Positions 1 to 11,682 are shown, counted from the first letter of the stretch. The stretch is 64,000 nt of DNA from Cryptomeria japonica (GCF_030272615.1 NC_081412.1:545174202-545238201); one strand, 5' to 3'. Notes: generated from the letters alone by a model not told the origin. Made by a program: numbers and translations.

Positions 1-1430
1 GAAGAATAAGGATTAGGCAATATAAAACTTTGATATATAAGCTAAAGTTTTGTATATGGACTTTTTAAACTATTAGGCCAACATATTAGTATGAACGTAA
101 ATTTTAGCTTGTTTATATGGTTAAACAATGTACTCAGATATGTGGGTGATGGGCAATTTTGGGATGGTAACTTAGTATATTTTGTTATATTTTTATTTAA
201 TATAGGAGGTTATAGCTAGTAAAATCTAGTAAACACTAATGATTTTGTGTATATCAGCAGGTTGGTATGGATCCAATCCCTTTATATATAGGGTCAATTA
301 ATAGGTTAAAGCAATCCTACTGGCTTGGAGAGGTGCATTGACATGTTGTTTTATTTTCCTTAGCCTATTATTTGATGAGATTCGGTGCATTGTAGAATGG
401 GTTCCAGATTGGTCTTCACTTGTTCACCTACATGTGTGTGCCGTGACAATGGGAAGGGAGAAGAATCTCCCTTATGATTGTTTCTTTTGGCTAAGTCTAA
501 GGTAAGTTTAGATACCTGGGGATGGGTTTTATCTTTAGGCCTATCAGATATAGGTTGTTAGCTGATGAGCCTTATGGGAGAAGTCTGGGGTTTATAATCA
601 GATATTTCTACTTGTCCTTTAGCATTACCTTTTAGGGTGCATTCTAGCTAGTTTTGATTGATATTTAATATATCCTAAGGTTTCACTTATGATTTGTGGC
701 GTGGTCTTCTTAAGGAAACACTATAATTCTGAAATGAGGAGGATCAACTACTTTTTAATACTCTTATGTTCCACATTTGCAAGAATTCTGGGACTCGGAG
801 TCTTCATACAGTAAAATATACTCGTGCAAATAAATAGATATATTAAGCTAAATATACTGGTTGTAGAAAGGAATGGAAATATTTTGTATGCAAAAACTTA
901 ATGGGACTGGAACTTCTCTGGGAAATAATTCTGATTATGATTCTTTAGGGGAGTAGTAGATTCTTTCCTTTTAGTCCATCTATGGTATAATTGAACCATT
1001 TGATCTATGACGAAAAAGGTGTCTTCCTGAAATGGGGATGGAGCAAGGCCACCTGTCACAAGGTTATTGTAGCCTGGGTAATCTTTTGTCTTGTAGTCAA
1101 CATTAAAGTGAATTCCTTGTTGTCTCAATATAAAAGATGTCTGGGTTGTAATAGCAATAGTGAAGATAATGCTATTTTATATGAAATATGTCTTTTAGAC
1201 TAACAAATTATGAAGTGGTATGCTGCAAGGTTGTGTTTGAGATTTGATTTTGTAGGTGACAGTGCTAGCTAGAAGGTTGTGTATAAAGATAAAGGAGGAA
1301 AGTCCTTATAGAGATTGGAGGTAGTATGCTACAAAATGCATCCCTATGATGGGACACTTTCATTTCACTAGTCAAAAGTGAATAGCACTTGGACTGGCTT
1401 TCTCAACAGAGGATGCAAGGCTGAAGTAGA
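1..1430. other. Unassigned AT-rich sequence, no gene seen
   Basis: I see no convincing coding frame, LTR or primer binding site here. The open frames (for example around 900-1200) are short, overlap on both strands and show no recognisable motif. Part of it may be the decayed body of the non-LTR element whose possible 3' tail follows. Confidence 0.5.
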
Positions 1431-1439
1431 AAATAATGT

Positions 1440-1612
1440 AATTTAAATTGTTTCAGAATCATTGAATTGGACTTAAGTCCCGGGCAAGGCCGAAGGTTTT
1501 CTCTTCTCCGCTCTTTCCTACCGGCACTTGCACTGAGTGAAGAATGTAATATGTTTATAATTTAATAAAATATTCTGGCTTCGGCCTTTTACCGATAAAA
1601 AAGATATATTTT
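1440..1612 (+). mobile_element. Possible LINE 3' end
   Basis: The stretch ends with 'taataaaatattctggcttc', 'ggccttttaccg' and then 'ataaaaaag'. This resembles the 3' untranslated end and A-rich tail of plant non-LTR retrotransposons. I could not find a reverse transcriptase frame upstream or a target site duplication, so the call is weak. Confidence 0.25.
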
Positions 1613-1849
1613 ACTATTTAAAGAGGAATTATGTATATGTATTTAAAAATAATTTTATTGGTCAACAATGGAGTGAAGACGGGTTATCGATTTCCATAAT
1701 ATATGTAATGACCTACCAAGGAATCCCCAAGGAAACAAGCCAAGAAAACTTGGAATGACTTTTTTTTTTGAAACATTCCATATTAACTTAACAACTTAAG
1801 TGCCTACGATACAAAACAACAAGTTGCACTTGCATGACAACGTGCACAC

Positions 1850-1930
1850 TGTAGATTTTTGCCATCACACCAAAAGAATATACTAGTGGTAGAGAGGGAT
1901 CTCATCGTCGATATAGTCGCTACGCCAACA
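1850..1930 (-). repeat. TRIM 3' LTR
   Basis: This 81-bp LTR copy matches 2078-2158 with about ten differences by eye. Read on the minus strand it starts TGTTGGCGTAG and ends AAAATCTACA. Confidence 0.88.
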
Positions 1931-2064
1931 CCCCTCCCCATACACAATAGAGCTAGATACAACCACATACCATGTAGGATTCGTACCCACTATGTACCAC
2001 GATGATAAGCCAAGCTTACATGGATGAAGGGTCTAGGTCTTGAGGGACTCAAACCTATGACTTG

Positions 2065-2077
2065 CTCTCTGATACCA
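2065..2077 (-). promoter_or_regulatory. Primer binding site of the TRIM
   Basis: The minus strand reads TGGTATCAGAGAG, the usual plant Copia/TRIM match to the 3' end of initiator tRNA-Met. It sits directly next to the LTR. Confidence 0.85.
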
Positions 2078-2158
2078 TATAGATTTTTGCCATCACACCA
2101 AAAGCACGTACTAGTGGTGGAGAGGGATCTCATCGTCGATATAGTCGCTACAACAACA
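2078..2158 (-). repeat. TRIM 5' LTR
   Basis: This is the partner LTR, immediately next to the primer binding site at 2065-2077. Its minus-strand end reads CTATA instead of CTACA, a single-base decay of the CA terminus. Confidence 0.88.
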
Positions 2159-2163
2159 CACAC

Positions 2164-3741
2164 ACGTGTCACAAGGGAGACCATGATAGAAATGATCACC
2201 TACACAAGACCTCACCATTACAGAAGAAAGGTGACAATAATGAAAGATAAGCAACAAAACTGCTCACCATGATTGGATGATAAAATAGAGAGAGGAAAGT
2301 CAACTCCTTGATAATGATCAATGCCTACAAGGACCGCATTATCTCAAAACAAATATCAGGATGAGATGATGAATTCATAAACATTCAATCCACATCACGC
2401 TTGGTTGACCAACTCAAGACCCAAACACTAATGGCACATACAGGAGACCACTAGCTCAACTGCAAACATACAACATCCTGTTGCAACTCGACCATACACA
2501 AGTAAAAGAGTAAAGTCCCAAAATATTGAGTAACCACAGGGGAAGGATCATAATACCTTAAGTATGATAAATAAGTGCTTTTAACCCTTATAACACTCCA
2601 CAAAATGGTATAAGGCTTCTTTCATCACCTAGGCTTCTCGGTCCTAGGTGTGATGATTGACTTCCTCCTAACACAATTACATAAATAGATGTAATAGACA
2701 CCACTAAAAATCATTGGCAACACACTTGAATCGCCTCAGAAATTCCCTTGACTCTCCAAGCCTTGATGAGCAACTTCGATGACTAAGAACTACCCCTTTG
2801 CAGCCCAAAAATATTGTCAAACAATTATAAAGGACTATGGCTCCAACAAAGGACTTGGTTGTCTTATCAGGACACTAGTATACCACACTAGAGTCCTTTG
2901 GCTACATTGTACTTCTTTGGGCAAGCTAGTATCCATTTTGGGTGCTAGTGTCCCTAGTAACCAAATACTCGCATTGTCATCCTTCGGTCACACATATGTC
3001 TCGATCAAAGGGTGAACCGAAGCTAGGGATTTCCCCCCAGACATCAAGGGTACATTGGAGTGGACTAAAGGTGTTGGTTTGACCCAAGGAACACAAAAAA
3101 TGATTGGGGACGAGGTATGCAAAATGACTCCCCTAGATATTAGGCACCACCGACGTGCAAATGAGATGATGGGGAGGGAGATAACCACCTCTACAAGACC
3201 CTAAACTCCTACCCTAAGCTAAAACACACAAGAACCAACAAATACAACACTTTTACACCTATACAAGACCTTGTAATCTAAGGCTTCAAAATGCCCCAAA
3301 TGGACATATAATGACTCAAAATGACTCGAATTGCCAAAAGGAGGTATTATAACCTCGAGAGAGGACTACAACACCATCTAAGATGACTAAAGACACCACT
3401 AAGTTTATTTTTAAATCTTAAAGGAAATATTCCTACTCATTAATCATAATGAAATGTATTGAAATATGATGAAAGAATGCATGATAACTTGTGCTTGGTA
3501 CCAATACTAGTGCACACAAACTACACTAAATCATATCATTATCATTTGATTACAACATCCTTCATGAGGAGTGTCTAATATACAATATACATGATTACAT
3601 ATTTCCATTGCATAGGATTTCAAACATCCTCAAGATTACATTTGCATGAATAATAAAGGAACAAGAAAGTAGGAGAAGAGAAGAGTGGAATGAACTCAAT
3701 GTCGATTTAGGTGTCAAGACCTTGAGTTCCCAATAGTAGTT
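2164..3741. other. Unassigned sequence, no gene seen
   Basis: Apart from a short imperfect hairpin at 2622-2656 I see no coding frame or mobile element I can define. Predicted open frames here are short and lack any family signature. Confidence 0.5.
2622..2656. repeat. Small inverted repeat
   Basis: TCATCACCTAGG and CCTAGGTGTGATGA lie 9 bases apart and pair except for a 2-base bulge. It could form a hairpin; no function is evident. Confidence 0.6.
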
Positions 3742-3746
3742 ATACA

Positions 3747-4146
3747 TGTTATTATGAATGAGTTTATTTCTTAAGTAGAAATTAGTGGGAACCTATTCAC
3801 ATGTTAAGTTTACTTAGGTTCTAGGGAGCATCCAAGTTAGTTTTCCTTGTATCTTAGGTGTCATTTCTAGAAGTTAGTTATAATGGAGCCATGTTAACCT
3901 CATTAACTTTTATTTATCTAGGCATTTAATATTTTCATTATGCATTTAATGTTTGTATCAAGAGTAATTGTCATACCCCATCATACCTTGCCTATATAAG
4001 AAAGGCATCTCATTGGACATTAAATATTTAACAATTATTCAATTAATGTATTATTATACAATTTATCTTGTCATTCTCTCTTGTGGAAGCTATTTTTCTC
4101 TATTAGAGATTCTAGGGGAGTTGAGGAGTCACCTATCTACTCCTAC
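3747..4146 (+). repeat. F 5' LTR
   Basis: It begins TGTTATTATG and ends CTCCTACA. A TATA-like 'gcctatataagaaag' lies at about 3989-4003 and is conserved in the 3' copy, so it is the likely core promoter. Confidence 0.88.
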
Positions 4147-4158
4147 ATGGTATCAGAG
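4147..4158 (+). promoter_or_regulatory. F primer binding site
   Basis: TGGTATCAGAGC follows the LTR directly and is the canonical complement of the initiator tRNA-Met 3' end. Confidence 0.9.
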
Positions 4159-4839
4159 CTTTAGTGGTGCAGACATCTTTCCAAATTTGGTAGTGATCAT
4201 ATGGATTGAAGATATTGTTGGGTGCATTTTGGGGTTTTATTGACCTCATGGTTAAATCTAGGATGTTGAAGAAAGTTGTGATTATCTTTTGTTTCATTGA
4301 ATTTTGACATATTTTGTCAAAATTATGAGGGTTTGAAGATTGTGCAAGTTGTTGATCTGGGAGGTAACTAATTTTTTGGAGCAGATTGGGCCAAATATGA
4401 CCTTGTCATTACATTTAGAAGGCCGAAAAACCCTAAAAATGACTATCAAGTTATTAAAATCTTTCGATGTGATCCTAAGCACTAAGGATTTTTCTATCAT
4501 TTTTGCACTTGCACAAATTCATAAATTCCATATGGCTTTGCATACTATGTCAGTACTTGCACTAGAAGTCAATAGAAAATTAGCATCAATCAACATATTT
4601 TGAGGAATATTCTCCCTACATCATGCTTGTGCCATCACTGTGCAATCTATGTACAACCCTTGCAACTTCCCGCATCAGCCATCAAATTATCTAATACAAT
4701 ATTTTATTTGAGTTGTCTTTCATTAAAGTTTTATTATTATTGTATTTGTTATTTGGAAAAAGGTTTTAGTGCCTTTATTTGGGGCATTGGAACAAACACA
4801 TATATAATTGTGGGCTTAAGCCTTAGAGGGGGGAGGGGG
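4159..4839 (+). other. F leader up to the E insertion
   Basis: This is non-coding or decayed leader sequence between the primer binding site and the E insertion. A frame at 4340-4603 is open but shows no gag signature, so I do not call it a gene. Confidence 0.5.
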
Positions 4840-5615
4840 TGTTGTAAAACAAGGTAAATAAAGCTTGCAATATGAACTTAAACTCAAAGTTCTTACAAAT
4901 TTGAAACTAAAGATTAACCATTAACACAGTGATTGTAGAATCAAAACAAGAACAAGAAAACCATTGTGCAAGAAGCATAAGATTTACACGGAGAAACCCT
5001 TTCAAGAAAAAAATCCACCACAAAAAGAGAGGCAAGTATATTACTCATCCAATGAAAAATAAATCAACAATAAACTTTTCTGTAGATCTCTTTAAAACCT
5101 AACAAAACTTCATTACCCTACAACCTGAACAAGACTAAATGAAGAACTCTAGCTCAAGGCACCAATTTACGAGAGATTGTGAAGATGAATATCACTATGG
5201 CATCACCAAACAATGAGAATAAAAACCACCTAGAAAAAATCACACACACTTCCCAAACACAACCTCTTATAGATGCTCATACAGTTGTCATAAGGCATCT
5301 CTCATGCATGTGCACCTGTGTAAGAATTTTGTCAAAAATGTTGTCATAGCAATAATGACTATCATAACCATCATATATTCTCTTACAAATCCTAACAAGC
5401 ATCCAAGCACCTCAAAATAGAAGATTCCAAGAGGGTCACCTAGCTATTTTGTCCTTTTCCTAGAGGACAAACGGTAAAAGTAACTTTGCTTTTGCATGGT
5501 CTCTTTCACCGCCATTGGTTAAACAATTTAGCTTCTTATGGGTAAATTAAAAAATATATTTAGGAAAAAAATAAATTAAAGGAGTTACAAGGTTGATGGA
5601 ACCTAAATCCTAACA
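4840..5615 (-). repeat. E 3' LTR
   Basis: On the minus strand it starts TGTTAGGATTTAGG and ends TTTTACAACA. It aligns along its whole length with 11697-12466, with scattered substitutions that suggest an old insertion. Confidence 0.88.
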
Positions 5616-5626
5616 TTCTCCCACTT
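5616..5626 (-). promoter_or_regulatory. E polypurine tract
   Basis: The minus strand AAGTGGGAGAA abuts the 3' LTR, the expected plus-strand primer site. Confidence 0.75.
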
Positions 5627-5756
5627 GACATCATACATTATAAATTACCCCATAGAGATACAAAATACAAATCAAGTAGAGTTATCAAGGCCCATGACCT
5701 TTCTACACCAAGAGAATTTATCTTTGGTTACTGGCTTTGTAAGACAATTTACAACA

Positions 5757-7390
5757 TTATCCAAAGTGTCTAACTATTTCAATCAAGACTTGTCCACTCT
5801 CAACCGTCTCTCGCACAAAGTGATATTGAACATCAAATTGTTTAGTATGAGCATGATACATAGTATTTTTGGCCAAACATACGATGCTTTGATTGTCACA
5901 TACAATCCTCACTATTCTACAATCAAAATCAATACCACGACCAAGTATTTGTAACCAAACCACCTCCTTGGATGCATGCATAGCATCCATATACTTTGCT
6001 TCAGTAGTGGATAATGCAACTATAGGTTGTCTTTTTCTCATCCAACTCACTACACTGCCAAACAAAGTAAACACATAGCCACTAGTGGCCTTTTAACTAT
6101 CCAAGTCACCTACCCAATCTACATAAATGAAACCTTGTATGTCCAATGACTTATCCACATAATCAATGCTACGATAAACCAAACAATAATTAGACGTACC
6201 TCACAAGTATCTTAATACCCTTTTAACAAAAGTCCAATGCTCTTTACCTGGGTTAGACAAACTTGCTTAGAACTCCCACTTCTTGGGCTATATTTGGTCT
6301 AATAGAAACCATTTCATACATTAAACTGCCAACGACACTAGCATAAGGAACATTAGACATTTCTTCAATATCATCATCACAATTAGGGCACATGTCTAAA
6401 CTCAACTTAGTACCAAATGGAAATAGAATACTTATTGGCTTACAATCTTGCATTTTAAATCTCTATAAAATGGTATCAACATACTTACTCTGACTTCACC
6501 AAATATTTATATGAACCCAATCCCTATTGATTTATATCCCAAGAATATATCTAGCAACCCCCAAATCCTTCATATCAAATATGCCAGGAAGTTGAGATTT
6601 GAGCTCTCCAATCATTGTGTTGTTGTTATCAATAAACATGTCATCAACATACAGAACAATAATCAATAACTGATTATCAATAACTTTAATATAAATAAAG
6701 TGATCCTCTTCGCTTCTAACATAACCCAACTTTAATGCAAAAGCATCAAAATTCTAGTATTACATCCTAGGTGATTGTTTCAAACCATACAATGAATGTT
6801 TTAACTTGCAAACCATATTTTCTTTTCTTTTCTCAACAAAACCATTAGGCTATCATATATAAATCTCTTCTTCAAGATACCTATGTAAGAAAGTAGTTTT
6901 AACATCCATTTGCTATATCTTCAAATCACAAGTAGTAGCAATAGAAGCAATAGATAATAGGAATCTAATAAAAGTTAGCTTCACAATTGGAGATATTATT
7001 TCATCATAATCAACTCCCTCTCTCTGGGAGTAGCCCTTAGCCACTGGTTTGGCCTTGTACCTCTCTAACTGACCATATGCTCCAAATTTATTCTTAGATA
7101 CCCACTTGCATCTAATGGGCTTTCTTCCTTTAGGAAAACTAACAAGATCCTAGGTGTCGCAACCCCAAAGTTATCATCTCCTCTTGCATGGCTTGCATCT
7201 AAGACTCAATTTCCTCATTAAAGAGTGATTCCTTGTAATATCTAGGTTCATCATCACTACTTAATAAATAAAACTTGCAATGAAAATTTGGTGGGCTATA
7301 CCTGTCAATTGGATTTTGTTGTCTTGTGTACCAGTCTCAAAGGTGGAGTAAGAAGTTCTTATTGATGTTCATCTTCATTATTTTCAACTT
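5757..7390 (-). pseudogene. E reverse transcriptase and RNase H, decayed
   Basis: The RT palm motif YVDDMF is legible at about 6635-6655 on the minus strand (6532-6729 open frame), followed by KDLGVARYILGI. The segment 6253-6453 holds the family's YASVVGSLMYEMV block. RNase H follows at 5757-6074, with the ALSTTEAKYM (catalytic E) and VCDNQSIV (catalytic D) motifs. The domains fall in separate frames or are split by stops, so no intact enzyme can be made. Order and motifs are those of Ty1/Copia pol. Sequence 6740-7390 continues the RT N-terminal part and the linker to integrase in decayed form. Confidence 0.85.
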
Positions 7391-7499
7391 CTTCTGTCAC
7401 AACTCAATCTTTAGAACTTTCACTTGAGCTCTCTTCTTCTCCATGTTCTTGTCCATTTCTTTGTTCTTCAACATGTGCATTTTATTGCCTAGTTTCAAA

Positions 7500-8290
7500 A
7501 TGGTGCAATCACGGTTAGGAGGGACCTCAAGGAGATCAATCTGGACCGTGCAGTAGAGTAAAACATAATGGAAAGAAGACAAGATGATGGAGGCAATGCA
7601 AAACTGACAGAATTATATCGTACAAATCAATTACAATATGCCGGTAACATGCAGGCTATAAGATTCAACTCACTGGCCTAAATGCATACATGCTCAAATA
7701 TAGTGCTGGTCAACTCCAGACCTCTTAATCTCAAGATAGATCTTCTATTCTCTAAAAACTGATTTCTACAAGCTCAATTACAATGATTTATATGATCTAG
7801 AGGGATCTGTGTCAGCCCTAGAAGAATCAAATGCCAATGAACAAGATAAAAAGTGTAAAACCACCAGGTCAGACTCCACCAAAGAGAATCCTCCAGAAAA
7901 TCCAAAGGATGAGTTGCGGACCATAAGGAAGGTCAGCCACACGCCAAGGAATGCTAGAAACAACAAATGGATGCTTTGCAAGCTATGAAAATGATCCGCA
8001 AGATTCGCCAAGGCCAAGATAGGTCCAAGCAGCTCCGGATTTCTAAGCCAAAAATTGTCTTGGAATCTAGAATCGATAACTTGCTAGAAAAAGATTTGAA
8101 CATCTTGCAGACCAAGAATAAGGAAGATGATCATGTCCACAAGCAAAATCCAACTCCACAAGATCCGGTGAGAAAATGCAAGAAAATACAGAAAGAAATG
8201 TTGAAATTGCAAAACAAGAAACAAACTAAAAATAAATGTTTTTGGTTGATGCAAGATTGCCAAGAACCGGGGATGCTCCTGCATCACAAA
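7500..8290. mobile_element. Insert of unknown class within E pol
   Basis: E's linker between integrase and reverse transcriptase is legible on both sides (an acidic, Glu/Ser-rich stretch left of 7500 and integrase tail right of about 8290). The roughly 0.8 kb between shows no Copia similarity. A 139-codon plus-strand frame (7967-8386) runs across the right boundary and is rich in Lys and Gln with no motif I recognise. I cannot define termini or a target duplication, so the borders are approximate. Confidence 0.5.
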
Positions 8291-8441
8291 AACTCCTTTT
8301 TTTTCAACTTTTCCTTTGATTGTTCTTCACTCACCTCTAAATTCCCAAAAAATCACATCTCTATAAAAGGTCATTTTATAGGTTAGAGGATTCCAAAGCT
8401 TATAACCTTTTATATTCACCATATCCTACAAAGATGCATTT

Positions 8442-9201
8442 CTAAAATTTTGAATCCAATTTAGATCGATTCTCTTGAGGCATATGAACAAAATCCTCAC
8501 AACGAGAGACCATTAAATGTGGAATTGAAGGCTTTTTACCTAGCCAAATTTTATAAGTTGTTTTATCAACAAGAGTTTTACAAGGAGATCTATTAAACAA
8601 ATAATAAGTAGTACCAACAGCTTCTACCCAAAAACATTTATCTAGCTTAGCACTACTTAACATGCTCCTATCTCTTTCCATTACTATATGGTTCATTCTT
8701 TTGGCTACCCCATTTTGTTGGGGAGTGTAAGGTGTAGTCTTTTGCCTAAATTTTTCTACATGTTTGCAAAACTCATTAATTTCCTTAGAGCAATATTCAC
8801 CCTCATTGTCAAATCTTAATACTTTTATCTTTATAATCTGTTTGCTTTTCAACCAATGCCTTACATTCCTTAAATTGAGTGAAAACTTCAGATTTTGAAT
8901 GCATAAAATAAACCTAAGTATATCTTGAGACATCATCAATGAAGGAAACATAATATCGATATCTATTCAAAAAGTCAACATCCACTAGACCACATACATT
9001 TGAATGAATAATCTCTAAAAGTCTCTTAGCTTTATCAACTCCTTTGGCAAATAAAAATATATTTTGTTTAGTAAACATAAAGTGCTCATAGAAATCACTC
9101 TTACTAACAGAATAATTAGAAATCCCCTCAACTAGTTTTTTGTCTAGAATGGTATTAAGACCTTTTTCACCAACATGGCCCAATCTATGATGCCATGGCA
9201 T
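8442..9201 (-). pseudogene. E integrase, decayed
   Basis: The N-terminal zinc-binding start HHRLGHVGEKG is visible at about 9160-9195, but the CxxC half is lost (YEHFMF in its place). The core holds FIDDVSRYT (second catalytic position) and later PYTPQQNGVAKRMN, where the family's E-R-K is changed to A-K-R. The third catalytic Glu therefore seems lost. Two overlapping frames (8914-9201 and 8442-8951) show at least one frameshift. It is a Ty1/Copia integrase by order and motifs. Confidence 0.85.
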
Positions 9202-9221
9202 ACATGCATATTCAGTCCTAG

Positions 9222-9659
9222 TTACAAAAGCTGAATTACAAAGAGTAGAAGCATGAGCTTAAACAAAGTCCTTGCCCAAGATCCTTTAGCAATAACCAAA
9301 CTTCCCCTTACCAACATGAAACCATACTTATCAAATGTCACACGCATTCCATAATCATTTAACTTGGAAATTGAAAGTAAACTTCTTGCAAGATCTAGAA
9401 TATGTAAAACATTATAAATGGAAACAATCCTTCCATCACTGAAGCACAACTTTACCTTTCCTTTGCCAACAATCTTCACTAAGGTGTTATCAACAAGAAA
9501 AACTTCTCCTCCATCATATCCTTTATACCTAGAAAACCACTCCTTGTGAGAATTCATATTGCAGGAAGTACTTAAATCAACAAGCCAAGCATAATTACTA
9601 ATAGAGTTAGCTGAAACAAGTAAAACTTCTAAATTACCATCATCATGGGACTTATCCAT
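9222..9659 (-). pseudogene. E aspartic protease and GAG-pre-integrase, decayed
   Basis: A 145-codon frame matches the Copia protease region. The catalytic block reads WLVDLSTSCNM, where the family has W-(I/L)-(L/I)-D-S-G-A-(S/T); the Asp is kept but the Gly is lost. Downstream LLSISKLNDYGMRVTFD is the typical Copia 'LLSV.QL...G' block. The loss of the active-site Gly makes it very likely inactive. Confidence 0.82.
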
Positions 9660-9689
9660 GGAAGAAGCAATGCTCTTCTTTTTTCTCCT

Positions 9690-9815
9690 ACACCCCTTCT
9701 TTAGATGTCCTCTTTTACCACAATTCCAACACTTAAGTTAGCTATTTCTAGGGGTCTTAGAATGTCCTTTTGACTTATCCTTCTTTTTATCCTCTTTATG
9801 CCCTTTCTCCTTAGG
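9690..9815 (-). pseudogene. E gag zinc knuckle
   Basis: The minus strand encodes CWNCGKRGHLKKGC, a complete CX2CX4HX4C nucleocapsid knuckle (about 9690-9731), followed by a Lys/Arg-rich tail leading to the protease. Upstream the frame is cut by the G insertion. Confidence 0.85.
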
Positions 9816-10263
9816 CATTCATCAAACATACAAGGAGTCTTGGGAGCTAGTTGAATGCATGCAAATGTAACAAGAGGAATATGGATATAACTTAACCTAT
9901 TCAAACAAACACATGCAAACCTCAAAATGATAAATAGGTTGATATGTTGATGATGGGTTGGATGTGGTTTCTCATTGATCCAACAACATGATGGCATGAT
10001 AAGGATGATTGAGTGATGAAATAGACATTATAAGGATAATATATAAAGATCAGATGGTTAAAATGAGAGAGGAGGCCTTGATTTATAGGTTTTCAAATTT
10101 GGAATGGACAGTGGAGATCAAAAGATGATGAAGGGTCAACATTGAATGTGAGAGGAGAGGAAAAATGGGAGATCCAAGAGATTTAGCCATAAAGGCATTC
10201 CTTGACTCCACACTCCTCAAGGACAAGGGGGAGAGGGACAAAGGACATTGAGAAGAAGAATGT

Positions 10264-10408
10264 GGAATTAAAAATTCCTTGGGAAGGACAAAGGGAATTA
10301 AAAATTCCTTGGAAATAGGGAGTCTTGGAAGAATAAAGGATAAAAGGAATTAAAAATTCCTTGGGAAGAGGGGGCATGGGGATATTTAAGGAATTCAAAA
10401 TTCCTTGG
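10264..10408. repeat. Four copies of a GGAATT/AATTCC palindrome
   Basis: The 19-mer GGAATTAAAAATTCCTTGG occurs at 10264, 10294 and 10346, with a variant (GGAATTCAAAATTCCTTGG) at 10390. Each is a near-perfect dyad, GGAATT...AATTCC. Confidence 0.85.
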
Positions 10409-10707
10409 ATAGACAAAAGTGGGTAGCATTTAAGGTTGGGAGGTGATATGGGAGAGCTATTTATGGCATGTTGTTGACTCATTCCTAATCTTGGAGATTA
10501 GGAATGTGCAAATTGTTAGTGAGGGGAGTAGATGAGGTAATGAGGTATTATGAGAGCAAGTGGGCAAGTTAGGAAGATGAGACATGAGGAGAGAGAATGA
10601 GTGGAGAGGTTTAATCATATGGAAAATGGTAAGAGGGTTAATTAGTTTAAATCAATTAATTAAGTGGGTTAAATAATTGATTTAGTAGGAGGATTTGTAG
10701 GACAAGG

Positions 10708-10937
10708 TTAGACATAATTAAATAAATGTAAATTTATTTAATTAATGCTGAACGTTAAACTTAATTAAATAAATATAAATTTATTTAATTGAGGGTGAAG
10801 GATAAACTTAATTAAATAAATATAAATTTATTTAATTAAGGGTGAAGGCTAAATTAAATAAATGTAAATTAATTTAATTAAAGGTGGTGGGTTAAGATAA
10901 AGGATTAATTAAATAAATAATAAATATTTATTTAATT
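10708..10937. repeat. Tandem AT-rich palindromes
   Basis: About five copies of a 50-60-bp unit carry the dyad AATTAAATAAAT...ATTTATTTAATT, separated by short G-rich spacers such as 'gagggtgaagg'. It lies near the minus-strand 5' end of the proposed solo LTR, so it may be a U3 repeat array. Confidence 0.8.
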
Positions 10938-11101
10938 GGCTAGAATGGGATAAGGTCAAGTGTGGTTCGGTATGAACAAATTTAGGTGTCTACACTAGCA
11001 TTCATGGTCTTTCTCCTCATCTCTTCTAAATAAAGTATGAGGAGCACACTATCCATCTTAGGCTCCGCACCATCACTACTTATGACAACAATTAGATTTT
11101 C

Positions 11102-11567
11102 CTAAGAATTGGGTAAAGAGAAAAGTAGAACACATTTATCATCATCTTCAATACTAATATCTATTGATGCAAACTGACTTAAAATCAAATTAAAAGAATT
11201 CAAATGCTCAATAATAGAATTACGATCCCTCATTATCAAAGAATACAATTGACTTTTTAGATATAGCTTGTTAAACAAACCCTTAGTTTGATAGATATCG
11301 CTTATTTCCTCCAAAGCTTGTACACAATGTTTTTTGTAGATACATTTAGGAGGAAAGAGTCAGTGAGACACAACCAAATGGTTCCTCATGCCTTCTTGTC
11401 TAACTTTTTCCACTCATCATTTGTCAAGGTAAAATCCTCTGGTTTCTTTTCTTCAAAAACTAACAACCATTAATCTCTCTCTTCAAAGAGATCTTCAACT
11501 TTCAACTTCCACATCTCGTAACAAGTACATTGAACTTCTCAATATCTTAATGAGAGGTGGAGGCCAT
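11102..11567 (-). pseudogene. E gag N-terminal part, decayed
   Basis: The minus strand starts with ATGGCCTCCACC at 11567, a normal plant start context, and encodes fragments recognisable as Copia gag. A 'NYEMWKLKVEDLF'-like block is spread over shifted frames; the clean 70-codon frame 11102-11314 has 'IIEHLNSFNLILSQF' and 'DDDKCVLLFSLPNS', matching the gag 'Y...F..L...L...G....D......LL..LP.S' pattern. Stops and frameshifts are frequent. It lies 130 bp inside the 5' LTR and the primer binding site. Confidence 0.78.
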
Positions 11568-11682
11568 GGTATACAACCATTATCAAATTTGGAAAAAAAA
11601 AACCACAAAGAAAAAGCTCCCACTGTAGAAAAAACCTTCAGCACTTATAGAGAAAGGTGTCCCTCCCTCAACATAACTATTA

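Larger units (their letters stand above)
1850..2158 (-). mobile_element. Complete TRIM (miniature LTR retrotransposon)
   Basis: Two direct repeats of 81 bp (1850-1930 and 2078-2158) flank 147 bp of non-coding sequence. On the minus strand the LTR begins TGTTG and ends TACA. The primer binding site (minus strand TGGTATCAGAGAG, 2065-2077) directly abuts the 5' LTR, and a polypurine tract (minus strand TGGGGAGGGG, 1931-1940) directly abuts the 3' LTR. A perfect 5-bp target duplication CACAC flanks the whole (1845-1849 and 2159-2163). It has no coding capacity and must have been mobilised in trans, presumably by a Copia element that uses the same initiator tRNA-Met primer. One LTR terminus has TG changed to TA (2078-2079). 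At 309 bp it is at the small end of known TRIMs. Confidence 0.9.
9823..10994 (-). mobile_element. G: probable solo LTR within E gag
   Basis: E's gag is interrupted here. Read on the minus strand from 10994 the insert begins TGTAGACACCTAAATTTG, a start typical of plant LTRs. The junction repeats are GGCATTCAT (left, 9814-9822) and AGCATTCAT (right, 10997-11005), so the exact target duplication is uncertain. Inside are two kinds of short palindromic repeats (see separate entries). No coding sequence or second LTR is present, consistent with a solo LTR. Confidence 0.6.

Noticed and set aside
7967..8386. 139-codon plus-strand ORF inside element E
   Set aside because: It crosses the border between the foreign insert and E's integrase, so it cannot be one real gene; its composition is Lys/Gln-rich without motifs.
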